A DNA stretch of 10,100 bases from Dimargaris cristalligena (lineage: Eukaryota; Kickxellomycota; Dimargaritomycetes; Dimargaritales; Dimargaritaceae), in the NCBI GenBank assembly GCA_027576995.1, contig JANBQC010000809.1, positions 1 to 10,100 on the forward strand, given 5' to 3'. The position numbers and the translations under genes are program-made. The notes under the pieces are model-generated. The model ran no database searches. It was not told the DNA's origin and worked only from the letters and a program-made list of their open reading frames with translations. Of the stretch, positions 1-7,720 are shown one piece after another (positions within the stretch are counted from its first letter, which is position 1; the number at the start of each line of letters is the position of its first letter).

Positions 1-660
1 CCCTCCATAATTCTATTGTGTAGGATTGTTACTCTAGAGGTATCTCATTAGTACTGCCATATCCAAATTGTAATGACTTTAATCAATTGTATAGGAATGT
101 AGGTGGGGGTTGTTTAGATGATGTAGCAGTTGATGGACCATCACACAAGTCTAATGGATAAAAGCCCGCAACTCTGAATCAACCATGCAAGCAGATCCAT
201 TGTGTTGCATAACAATATTATCTGGGTTAAGATCTCTGTAGTGGAAAACTACCTGTGCAGTAATATGGTCGTGGCATTACTAACGTCAATGCTGGTAAAG
301 CAGAATAGCTTTGTAAAATTGTATGATGTCATGGTACCGCCAAGTGTTATGAGATTGTTTACCAACTGGTGCAGTACAGAGTAGAGTGAACATGCAGTTG
401 TTATAGCCCGTTGGTTTCCTTTGAATCACTCATTAAGGCCCATTATGTTTATGTAAGTGGAACAAAAGTTGAGCAAGGACCAAGTGAACTGAAGATAGAG
501 TTCTACCACCCTGCCTAATGTATTTAACATGTGTTCTCATTAGATACTGGTAAGCATGGATGCGTCCATATTTGCAAGATTCAACCCAATTGTACCCAAT
601 TTTAAATGGTATATATGGTAAAAATACTTATATATAACTCAAAGCCAAATGGCCAGAAAA
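1..660. other. AT-rich intergenic region, no supportable gene
   Basis: This stretch is clearly more AT-rich than the gene at 1096-7644 and has stops in all frames. The longest open stretches are short: one at 24-172 on the plus strand, and one ending at a TAG at 382-384 that has no ATG at its left end and no recognisable domain. I see no tRNA, rRNA or tandem repeat. It most likely holds the distal promoter of the large gene or the tail of a neighbour. A strongly decayed element cannot be excluded by eye. Confidence 0.5.
629..636 (+). promoter_or_regulatory. TATA-like TATATATA
   Basis: A run of alternating T and A lies in an AT-rich stretch about 460 bases before the chosen start codon. It is the best TATA-like match upstream of the gene, but it is far from the ATG. 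It would only be a core promoter element if the leader were several hundred bases long, in which case the upstream ORFs at 825 and 964 would be transcribed. It may equally be ordinary AT-rich sequence. Confidence 0.15.
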
Positions 661-715
661 GCTATGCGAGAGGGGGGCTGATAGAGTCGACTGGGACAGG
701 AGAGGGTCACATTAT

Positions 716-726
716 ATTGGCATTGG
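716..726 (-). promoter_or_regulatory. Tandem inverted CCAAT boxes
   Basis: ATTGG occurs twice with one base between (716-720 and 722-726), which is CCAAT twice on the minus strand. CCAAT boxes bind the HAP/NF-Y complex in fungi and work in either orientation. They sit where composition turns GC-richer before the gene, about 370 bases from the ATG. The motif is short, so chance occurrence is quite possible. Confidence 0.2.
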
Positions 727-824
727 GTCTACCCAGTATACTACGAAGGTCTGTGCATAACGGAAGCGGCCCTGCCCTGGCTTGAAATAATAGGGACGCT
801 CCCAACCGGGGAAAATCTGCCACC

Positions 825-941
825 ATGCTGACTATGCCTGTTCTCCACACCAAAACGTCGACCCCCTGTCCCTGCTCTTCGACTTGCTGTCTTCTCCAGG
901 TCAGCCATTGTCTAAGCAGACATCCCACTATTAAGTGTTGA
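825..941 (+). other. Upstream ORF 1, 38 codons, strong Kozak context
   Basis: The ATG at 825 is preceded by GCCACC, a near-ideal eukaryotic initiation context, and opens a 38-codon frame ending at TGA 939-941. The predicted peptide is rich in Cys (six residues), Thr, Ser and Pro and matches no family I recognise. It ends about 155 bases before the ArfGEF start. If the transcript begins upstream of 825, most scanning ribosomes would initiate here, so this frame would repress translation or require reinitiation. If transcription begins in the pyrimidine-rich stretch further down, it is not in the mRNA at all. I cannot tell which from sequence alone. Confidence 0.25.
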
Positions 942-1056
942 TTGCTCTTCTTTACTTTACCGTATGTTCATCCTTTCCAAAGACCCTTGTATTTGAACAC
1001 CGACCCCTCCATCCCCCGCCCTTTACTTCACCTCCTCCCCATTCAACATCGCCTAT
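941..1056 (+). promoter_or_regulatory. Pyrimidine-rich leader / probable transcription start zone
   Basis: The coding strand here is dominated by C and T, with several CT-only runs, immediately before the ArfGEF start. Fungal genes commonly have such CT-rich tracts near the transcription start, so this is the most likely core promoter or proximal 5' UTR. A TGA in frame with the large ORF lies at 994-996, so coding cannot extend continuously further upstream. The tract includes upstream ORF 2 and a GTATGT that resembles a 5' splice site. Confidence 0.4.
964..996 (+). other. Upstream ORF 2, 10 codons, in frame
   Basis: The ATG at 964 opens a ten-codon frame closed by TGA 994-996, in the same frame as the ArfGEF and 99 bases before its ATG. 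The context is weak (C at -3), so leaky scanning past it would be expected. The ATG lies inside GTATGT (962-967), a fungal consensus splice donor. If that donor is used, the upstream ORF would be removed from the mRNA. Confidence 0.2.
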
Positions 1057-1095
1057 TTGAAGTACTTCTCTGCACCTATGCCCCTGGCCCCTACT

Positions 1096-4000
1096 ATGCC
1101 CATCAACTGCAGCTTCCTTGCCAATGAAATCTACGGCCTGCTCAATGTGCTGAAAAAGAGCCCCGATTGGAGGTATTCGGTCCCCGAGTTGCCGTTTGGC
1201 AAACTGGGGGTCCAATTGGGCATGAGCTCTTTCGGCCCCGCCTCGGAACGTATGGAAAGGTCTTCATCTGTGCGCTCCATCGAAGCCACCGGTCCCCAAG
1301 CGGCCCAGGCCCATCATACTCAGGCGGAACCAGCACCCCCCCGTCCCTCCACGGCCATCCGGAATTTGCAAGCAGCATACGATCGGCTCTGTGCCGGGTC
1401 CGAGGCTGCACTCCCGGCGGATGGCGGTTATTCGCTCCCCATTTACCACCGCGTGTTGCTCGCCGGCACGGCCATTGGTCTCGAAAACATCTCAGCTCGA
1501 AATGCGATGGTAACCGCCCTCCAGACCCTTCTCACGGTGCTGCACGAGAGCCCCGCCAGTTTAGCAACGGTACCCATGGCGGTGATTTTTCCCTGGATTA
1601 TGCTGTTGCGAGCCGGGGCCGCTGGTCTGATTATCCTGGCTACGCTACAGTCCCTCGAAAGGATTGTCAAGAATGGTCACCTCGAATCCATGCTTCAGGT
1701 GAATGGCCGGGCGCTGAGTGCTCTGCAGCTACCCGTACCCGTTGGACTAAATCACCCCCTCCCACCCGAAGCGGCTACTGCCGTGGGCCCCTTGTCCGAC
1801 TACCAGCAAATTCTGGTGGTAGTTGCATCGGCCGCCTCCCAGTGCCGCTTTGAAGCCTCCAATCCCGCTACGGACGAGCAGGTCTTGATCAAGATTCTGG
1901 AAGTCATGAACGCCGTCCTGAACCGACCTGGCGGCTTTTTATTGACCAATGATGTCGTCTGTGAAATGCTGGAAACCACCATCAGCCTGAGTTGCCAAAC
2001 CCGAATTAATCCACTCCTCCGATCGACGTCCGAAACCTTTCTCTTGGCCTGGGTGCGTTTGCTGTTTGGCGAGTTACCCCGTCTTATTGTGGATGCGGGG
2101 GCCGGTGATCTAGCCCTGCCTTCTTCCAGGGGTGAATCCCCGTCGACCTCGAGCGACCCGTCATCATCAACTACTCCTATGGCTAGGCGTAACAGTACCC
2201 TCACTAGACGCATTAATCCTCAGGAGGGTCCCCATTCAGTCGCTCGCAAATCCCCCGCTATCTCGGCCAGTCCGCTTATCTCCGGGGAGCCCATGACCTC
2301 AGTTCCCTCCGCTGCCTCCAGCGAAGCGTGGATCCAATTGCGTTACTCCGGCTACGGCTTACCGGCCCTGCTAGAACTCTTCCGGGTTTTGGGTGCCGTC
2401 TTGAACCCCCATGATCTACAGTATACCGATACCATGCGTTTAATTGCTCTTAATGCCCTGAACCAGGCCTTCGAAACCAACGGCCCGGCTATTCTAGATC
2501 ACCCCAGCTTCCAGACCCAGATCGCCAACGATCTTCTAAAATATTTGTACCAAATTGCGGAGACCGATTTCCTGCCCCTAATGGCCACCGCTCTTAGACT
2601 GGTCACCAACATTTTGCCACAGTTCCGCCGGATTCACAAGGAATATTTCCAAACGTTCTTCGCGCTGTTTCTAGCCCGACTGTCCCATCCCGCACTAGAT
2701 ACTCAGCTGGGGAACACCAGTCTCCCCAACCTCGCCGTGGAAGCCACTCAGCTGAACGAGCTATTCGAAGGCCAGCTGGCTCCTCTTTTGAAACGCCAGC
2801 GCGATGTTATCCCACACTTTCGCTATTCGCTGGCTGGTAATCACTTCCCGTCTGTGGTCCTTCAGCGGGTACGCCCCCTACCTACCCCACAGCACCGTCT
2901 CCTATTTTGCCGCGCTCTCGACCAGTTGACCAACATTACGGAGGATCCGGCTATCATTAGTGACCTATGGGTTCTTTTTGACTCGGACCTGTATACGGGC
3001 AATCTGTGGGAAATGTACCTGTCGTTCCTTTGTCAGCATTCGTTGCCCCATATCGAGGTCGATCTAATGCGTTCGCTGAGAAAGGCTCCTCCACCAGACT
3101 CCCTTTCTCCAGCCCCCGAAAAGGGCCGACTCGTTCCCGAAACCTCGGCAACAATGCCATCTCCCCCATCCTGGGCTGGTACACAGCCCCCGGCCCCAGT
3201 GTACGCGTTCCAAAAACAAAGTGCCCATCTGTTACAAATATACTCGGCCAATCCGGACCAGTGGAATGCTGCTTTCCGCGAGGAAAGCCAGGTGTGTACC
3301 CAAAAACTAACGGCCATATTGCAGGCCATGGTGGCCCGTGCTGAAGCCAACGCACCCAATCAGCCGGATTCTTGGACGTCACTCGTGGCGCTACTCCACC
3401 CGCCTTCCACTACTTCCCCTGACGGTACGCTTCCGGCCGATCCCCGCCAGCCCCACCCGTATCCGCTCCCCGAAGGTGAAGCAATGGCATTGGAGCAGTT
3501 GCTGGGTGCCCAGACCCAAAAGACTACACTCCTTTTTGCAGCGGCGTTGTTTAACCACAACCCCAAACAGGGTATCCGTTTTCTTGCGGAAGTGGGGTTC
3601 CTTCCCCCGTCAAACTCGAAAGATCCTCCCTCGTCCAAAGGCTCCGACCCGCCCACGTTTGCTCCGGAGAACTTAGACGAGGCCCAGGTGTTACGATTAG
3701 CCCTGTTCCTTCGCCACACACCCTCCCTGAACAAGGCCCTGCTGGGTGACTATCTATCACGGCCCAAACATTTGCCCGTCCTCCGGGCCTACATCAACTT
3801 ATTTGATTTCCAAGGTCTGCGACTGGACGAAGCGCTTCGAATCCTCCTGACCCAGTTCCGTATCCCCGGTGAATCCCAGCAGATTGAACGGGTGGTGGAA
3901 ACCTTTGCCGAACGTTACTGCCAGTCTCAGCTAGAGGGAGACAGTCAGCTTGTTTCCGAAGACGGTAGTGGGCCCACTCCGGAAGTAGCTAACCCCGATG

Positions 4001-7000
4001 CGGCGTTTGTCCTCTCCTACGCATCGATCATGCTTAATACCGACCAACATAGTCCCCAAGTTAAAACGCGCATGAAACTGGACGACTTTTGCCGCAACCT
4101 GCGGGGCGTCAACGCTGGGCAGAACTTCTCGTCGGAGTATCTGGAGGCCGTTTTCGATGGCATTCGGCGCAAGGAAATTATTATCCCCGAAGAGCACGAT
4201 CGGGTAGATCGCTTTGACGAGGTCTGGGAGGGCCTTCATACCCCCGGTCGGTCAGAGCTAGACTCGGTGAGCTCGTCCAGTGGGGAGCTGTTGGCTACAC
4301 TTCGACCTACCACACTCGACGGGTTACTCTTTGCGCTCAGCTACCGCCGGCTGCTTATGAATTTTTCCCAGGTGCTATTGAAATGCTCCGATGACGAGAT
4401 GCTGCGGTCAGCCCTCACCGGTCTTTATCTCTGTGCCCAGCTTGCCGTCCAATACCAAGTGCCCGGTTGTATCGAAGAACTCGTCAGCCATTTGTGCACC
4501 ATTGCGGGTGTATTGGAGGACTATTCCCAAACCAATCTACTCCAACCAGTGGTGATTGCGAACCCCTCTGCGGACCCGTCTCCGGAGGCACTGGCCAAAA
4601 CCCCTAAGCGCCCACCTTCTACGTCGGATCCGTGGGTTTCCTCGGCTGACCAGCTGTCCGCGGAACCCTCCACCCTGGTATTGACCGACCTGTCCCTCCA
4701 GCTAGGTCGGGATTACCGAGGTCAAGTAGCTCTGATTTTCATGTTGGGACTAGCCCGCTGGGTCCCCCAGTACATCACCGCCGGCTGGACCCTCATTTGG
4801 CGTACGGTCCTCAGTTTGGCCTGCGCCGATCTTCTCGAAGGCACGTTCTTTACCTTGCACCCCTCGGGTACTCTGACCCTGGATATCCCTGTCGCATCCC
4901 GCAGCCCTAGTCCCAATGCCGGTGCATGCTCCCCTCCTGCTACTGGGCTTACCCCACGCTCACTTGCACTGAGCCCTCTGGCGAATAGCCGGCGTCCCTC
5001 GTTTCATTTTGAACCCTCCGCGGCCATCATGGCCGAAGACCGTCTCCGGGTCCGCTGGGCGGCTCTACCGGATCGACTGTACCCGACCCATTTGCCCGTG
5101 ACCCTCCACTCCAGCGATGGCTTAGCCTATTTTCCTGACCCCACTACCGATGACCTATTCCGCTCCGGGGAATACAGTCAAATTTACCTGGACAAGGCCG
5201 ACCAGCTGGCGGGTCGGGAAAATGGGCCGAACCAGTCCACTGACGAGGAAGCGGATGGATCCCTGTTTTCGACGCTATCGTCGTATTTCATGTCGTCGTA
5301 CCCTCCCGAGTCCGAGAAACCATCCGCCAGCCAGACGACCGACCGCCCTCGCCACTTCTCCGGGAATAGCCGGGCGGGTGATCGGTCCTACCGCGACTTG
5401 CTGCGGTCCTCGAGCTCCAGTCAGCTTATGACCAAGAAAGCGGCCCCGTTTCAGCGGTCAAATTCTAGCTACAACGGTAGTGGTGGCAGTGGAGGTGGAG
5501 GGGGCAGCAACGGCGGGAATGGTGGTAATGGAGGTACCCCGGGTCTGAATCGTTGGGATGCTCCGCTGGACCTTCTGATTCACCTCACGAAAAGCGCCCG
5601 AACCGCGGTGCAGGCGGCCTGCGTCACGCGTTTGTTTCGGGACATGGTCCATTTGGATACCTCCAATTTCCTGAAGGTGCTTCACCGACTCCACCAGTAT
5701 CTGCCTACTGTGGCTGTCACTGAGGCGGAATATGAGCCATCTTGCCAATCCGATTCCCAACCCGATGCCGTTTCGGATACCCAGGCTAATGAACGGTGGG
5801 TTTACCACCGAGGCGAGGCTTTCTTTTACGAACAGTGGCTACGCTTGACCTTGGCCAATGTAGACCGCCTAGACGCTATTTGGTCTGAAGTGAGTCCCCC
5901 AATAGAGCACTTACTTAGCCACGCCACCCAGTTCCCGACATTCATGATTCAGCGTACCTTGGGGGTGTTATTCAATTTAGCCCAACGAGTAGCCAGCCAA
6001 ACGGATGGTATCCTCCAACTTATCGAACGGGGAGTTCAGACCTTTGGGGAGCAGGCAGCCGGACATCCCCAGCAGTGCTTGTTGCATCACCCCTCTCTAG
6101 CTACCCCCCTCGTTGATGGGCTCTGGGGACTCTGGCGCCGGTACCAAAATGTCAACCAGCTAGCTGCTGATCCGGAGGCCCCCACAAATCGACTACGCCC
6201 GCTCACTCGCCTGGTCTTGGAACAGGCCCAATATTCCCCTGAGACCAAGGCCCTCGCCTGGCAGCTCATTAAAGAGTGGATCGGGTCGGGCGGCCACGGG
6301 GCCCTGCCTCCCGCTCTTGCTGTCCAGCTGGTCAGTCTGGCGGCCCACTACTTGCCAGACGATCGACCGAGCTACCATCACCGGGAGACTCACGTTAACA
6401 ACACCACGGCCGGGACCCCTGAACTGGTCGACGAAAAGGTTGAATTACAACTCACGGGTCAAATTCTTGAATGTGCCCTGCGTCTCCTCCTCACGACACC
6501 CCACCTGGCCGATCGCCACAGTTTAGAAGCCCTCGACGCCTGGGCTCGCTTAGACCTTCCTTTATTGCAAACCCTTCTTCGGCCGTGCATCCACCCGCAC
6601 CGTGGCATCCGCCAACTGGCCACCGCCCGATTCCAGCAGGCCCTGGCCTTGGTTAACTTGACCGGGCGCATCACACCACACGGCTCCCCCCAGTTGACGC
6701 ATTCGGCCCCTGCGCCTGCGGCCGAAGCCGAAACCGGGGCCGCCCAACGACTCCGCCAAGCAACTGTGTGGACCATTTGGAGCCAGGTGTTTGACCAATT
6801 GTTCTTCCCGACCCTCAAAACGCTTTTGCACCCAGCCCTGATGATGGAGTTTGATGCGCGGGGCTACGAGGAAACCTGTACCCGACTAGTATCGCTGGTC
6901 TCGTCGTTTTTCCTGCGGCATTTGCACGGGCCCGTGCTCGAAACTCTCGCCGTCGGACCCGGGCCCGTCCGGATTGCAAATGCAGTGGATACCGCTGGCT

Positions 7001-7644
7001 CAGGCGATACCCCTGATCCCTCTACCGAGGAGGCTACACCTACCCCTCAGCCCCCCTTCCCCCGAGTCTGGCTACTATGGTTGGACCTCATGGTGGCCTG
7101 CCTTAATCGCATGGAAGAGTGGGGTTTGTCCAAAGAAGTGGTCGTGGAGCACCTCAAAAATATGCTCCTGATTCTGGCCTCGCTGGGTGCCTTCGATAAT
7201 GTGCTCACGGATCCTTTGCCCCATGCCGCGGCTGACCCTATGATCGCCCCGGCGGCTAGCGATGATCCGGCCGCCACCAAGAATGCCCTGTGGTCCGCGA
7301 CGTGGAATAAACTCGGCTGGGTGCTGCCGGATTTGAAGGACGAGTTATTCCCCGAATTGAATACCCCGAACCTGAAACAGGCTGATTCAGCCCCCGAGCC
7401 CGTGGGTAACGAGGTCGGAGCTACCGTTACAGTTATGGCCTCTCCCCCACTTTCAACCGATGAAACTATTGTTGTAGCGGTCGGTTCTGGATTGGAAGCT
7501 GACGTAGCGGAGGCGGTATCCGCGCCATTACCGCCATCTCCTGCCGTACCCGAAGAGAGTGGATCCGCGGAAGTGAACCGTGCATCTGAAACAGTCGACC
7601 CGAGCCCCTCCGTGGCTACTCCTGCACCTACACCCATTGCATAA
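1096..7644 (+). CDS. GEA1: GBF1/Gea-family Arf guanine-nucleotide exchange factor (large ArfGEF)
   Basis: The 2182-residue protein should activate Arf1-class GTPases at the cis-Golgi/ER-Golgi interface, starting COPI recruitment. Domains in order: DCB (about 7-330, split by a Ser/Ala-rich linker near 41-86), Ser/Thr linker, HUS (416-640), Pro-rich linker, Sec7 (809-1035), HDS1 (about 1060-1256), a linker carrying the fungal-like LFSTLSSYFMSSYPPE (1390-1405), a Gly-rich tract (1460-1480), HDS2 (about 1490-1690), HDS3 (about 1690-2090) and a Pro/Ala/acidic tail. The C-terminal LKNMLL (2020-2025) and LPDLKDELF (2077-2085) closely resemble GBF1. Catalytic Glu is E926 in FRIPGESQ. It is longer than animal GBF1 (about 1860 residues) or yeast Gea1 (about 1400). 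Start: 1078 is the first in-frame ATG after the TGA at 994, but 1096 has A at -3 and puts the N-terminus level with GBF1. No intron or frameshift is visible. Family certain; GEA1 is an orthology label. Confidence 0.93.
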   Translation: MPINCSFLANEIYGLLNVLKKSPDWRYSVPELPFGKLGVQLGMSSFGPASERMERSSSVRSIEATGPQAAQAHHTQAEPAPPRPSTAIRNLQAAYDRLCAGSEAALPADGGYSLPIYHRVLLAGTAIGLENISARNAMVTALQTLLTVLHESPASLATVPMAVIFPWIMLLRAGAAGLIILATLQSLERIVKNGHLESMLQVNGRALSALQLPVPVGLNHPLPPEAATAVGPLSDYQQILVVVASAASQCRFEASNPATDEQVLIKILEVMNAVLNRPGGFLLTNDVVCEMLETTISLSCQTRINPLLRSTSETFLLAWVRLLFGELPRLIVDAGAGDLALPSSRGESPSTSSDPSSSTTPMARRNSTLTRRINPQEGPHSVARKSPAISASPLISGEPMTSVPSAASSEAWIQLRYSGYGLPALLELFRVLGAVLNPHDLQYTDTMRLIALNALNQAFETNGPAILDHPSFQTQIANDLLKYLYQIAETDFLPLMATALRLVTNILPQFRRIHKEYFQTFFALFLARLSHPALDTQLGNTSLPNLAVEATQLNELFEGQLAPLLKRQRDVIPHFRYSLAGNHFPSVVLQRVRPLPTPQHRLLFCRALDQLTNITEDPAIISDLWVLFDSDLYTGNLWEMYLSFLCQHSLPHIEVDLMRSLRKAPPPDSLSPAPEKGRLVPETSATMPSPPSWAGTQPPAPVYAFQKQSAHLLQIYSANPDQWNAAFREESQVCTQKLTAILQAMVARAEANAPNQPDSWTSLVALLHPPSTTSPDGTLPADPRQPHPYPLPEGEAMALEQLLGAQTQKTTLLFAAALFNHNPKQGIRFLAEVGFLPPSNSKDPPSSKGSDPPTFAPENLDEAQVLRLALFLRHTPSLNKALLGDYLSRPKHLPVLRAYINLFDFQGLRLDEALRILLTQFRIPGESQQIERVVETFAERYCQSQLEGDSQLVSEDGSGPTPEVANPDAAFVLSYASIMLNTDQHSPQVKTRMKLDDFCRNLRGVNAGQNFSSEYLEAVFDGIRRKEIIIPEEHDRVDRFDEVWEGLHTPGRSELDSVSSSSGELLATLRPTTLDGLLFALSYRRLLMNFSQVLLKCSDDEMLRSALTGLYLCAQLAVQYQVPGCIEELVSHLCTIAGVLEDYSQTNLLQPVVIANPSADPSPEALAKTPKRPPSTSDPWVSSADQLSAEPSTLVLTDLSLQLGRDYRGQVALIFMLGLARWVPQYITAGWTLIWRTVLSLACADLLEGTFFTLHPSGTLTLDIPVASRSPSPNAGACSPPATGLTPRSLALSPLANSRRPSFHFEPSAAIMAEDRLRVRWAALPDRLYPTHLPVTLHSSDGLAYFPDPTTDDLFRSGEYSQIYLDKADQLAGRENGPNQSTDEEADGSLFSTLSSYFMSSYPPESEKPSASQTTDRPRHFSGNSRAGDRSYRDLLRSSSSSQLMTKKAAPFQRSNSSYNGSGGSGGGGGSNGGNGGNGGTPGLNRWDAPLDLLIHLTKSARTAVQAACVTRLFRDMVHLDTSNFLKVLHRLHQYLPTVAVTEAEYEPSCQSDSQPDAVSDTQANERWVYHRGEAFFYEQWLRLTLANVDRLDAIWSEVSPPIEHLLSHATQFPTFMIQRTLGVLFNLAQRVASQTDGILQLIERGVQTFGEQAAGHPQQCLLHHPSLATPLVDGLWGLWRRYQNVNQLAADPEAPTNRLRPLTRLVLEQAQYSPETKALAWQLIKEWIGSGGHGALPPALAVQLVSLAAHYLPDDRPSYHHRETHVNNTTAGTPELVDEKVELQLTGQILECALRLLLTTPHLADRHSLEALDAWARLDLPLLQTLLRPCIHPHRGIRQLATARFQQALALVNLTGRITPHGSPQLTHSAPAPAAEAETGAAQRLRQATVWTIWSQVFDQLFFPTLKTLLHPALMMEFDARGYEETCTRLVSLVSSFFLRHLHGPVLETLAVGPGPVRIANAVDTAGSGDTPDPSTEEATPTPQPPFPRVWLLWLDLMVACLNRMEEWGLSKEVVVEHLKNMLLILASLGAFDNVLTDPLPHAAADPMIAPAASDDPAATKNALWSATWNKLGWVLPDLKDELFPELNTPNLKQADSAPEPVGNEVGATVTVMASPPLSTDETIVVAVGSGLEADVAEAVSAPLPPSPAVPEESGSAEVNRASETVDPSPSVATPAPTPIA
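3520..4200 (+). other. Sec7 catalytic domain of the ArfGEF
   Basis: Residues 809-1035 form the exchange domain. Visible landmarks are the opening FNHNPKQGIRFL, then FQGLRLDEALR, motif 1 FRIPGESQQIER with the glutamic finger E926, motif 2 IMLNTDQH (978-985), and the closing KEIIIPEE. The domain is about 227 residues, against the usual 190 or so, because of two low-complexity insertions at about 839-857 and 945-963. At the four positions that decide brefeldin A sensitivity the residues are Tyr975, Ala976, Asp983 and Met993, the same set as in brefeldin-sensitive GBF1. The core looks catalytically intact. Confidence 0.93.
5473..5535 (+). repeat. In-frame glycine/asparagine/serine-rich low-complexity tract
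   Basis: Imperfect GGT/GGA/GGC/AAT/AGT codons encode 21 residues that are nearly all Gly, Asn or Ser (1460-1480). The synonymous codons are mixed, so this is not a pure trinucleotide microsatellite, and the frame is kept. It lies in the insertion between the fungal-like linker motif (1390-1405) and HDS2, and is most simply a flexible spacer. Length variation between strains would be expected. Confidence 0.8.
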
Positions 7645-7720
7645 TCGTGCGACCTTGTATCGCTCTTCTTGCCCTAGAAGTTAAATATTCTGTTGCATTG
7701 CCTATATTGCAAGTCTGGGG

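Noticed and set aside
202..384. Plus-strand frame of 60 codons in the left flank
   Set aside because: The left end is a GTG rather than an ATG, the sequence is AT-rich with no domain, and the length is within chance.
707..928. Minus-strand frame of 73 codons in the leader region
   Set aside because: It has no ATG at its 5' end (the nominal start is GTG) and no recognisable motif; in a eukaryotic setting this is not a credible gene.
962..1112. Coding intron joining an upstream exon to the ArfGEF at the CAG ending at 1112
   Set aside because: The exon frame required upstream has a TGA at 939-941 and no ATG before the GTATGT donor, so no coding exon can be built.
1167..1853. Plus-strand alternative frame of 228 codons overlapping the DCB region
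   Set aside because: The peptide is Pro/Arg/Ser-rich with no family resemblance, while the main frame over the same bases aligns with the GBF1 DCB domain.
2957..3382. Overlapping antisense frames (141 and 108 codons) and a plus-strand alternative frame of 112 codons
   Set aside because: All lie within the conserved HUS-Sec7 coding region and are explained by its high GC and scarcity of stops.
7047..7637. Long antisense open frame of 196 codons opposite the ArfGEF C-terminus
   Set aside because: It mirrors the Pro/Ala/Val-rich, stop-poor composition of the sense gene, has no recognisable domain, and the sense frame here carries clear GBF1 C-terminal motifs.
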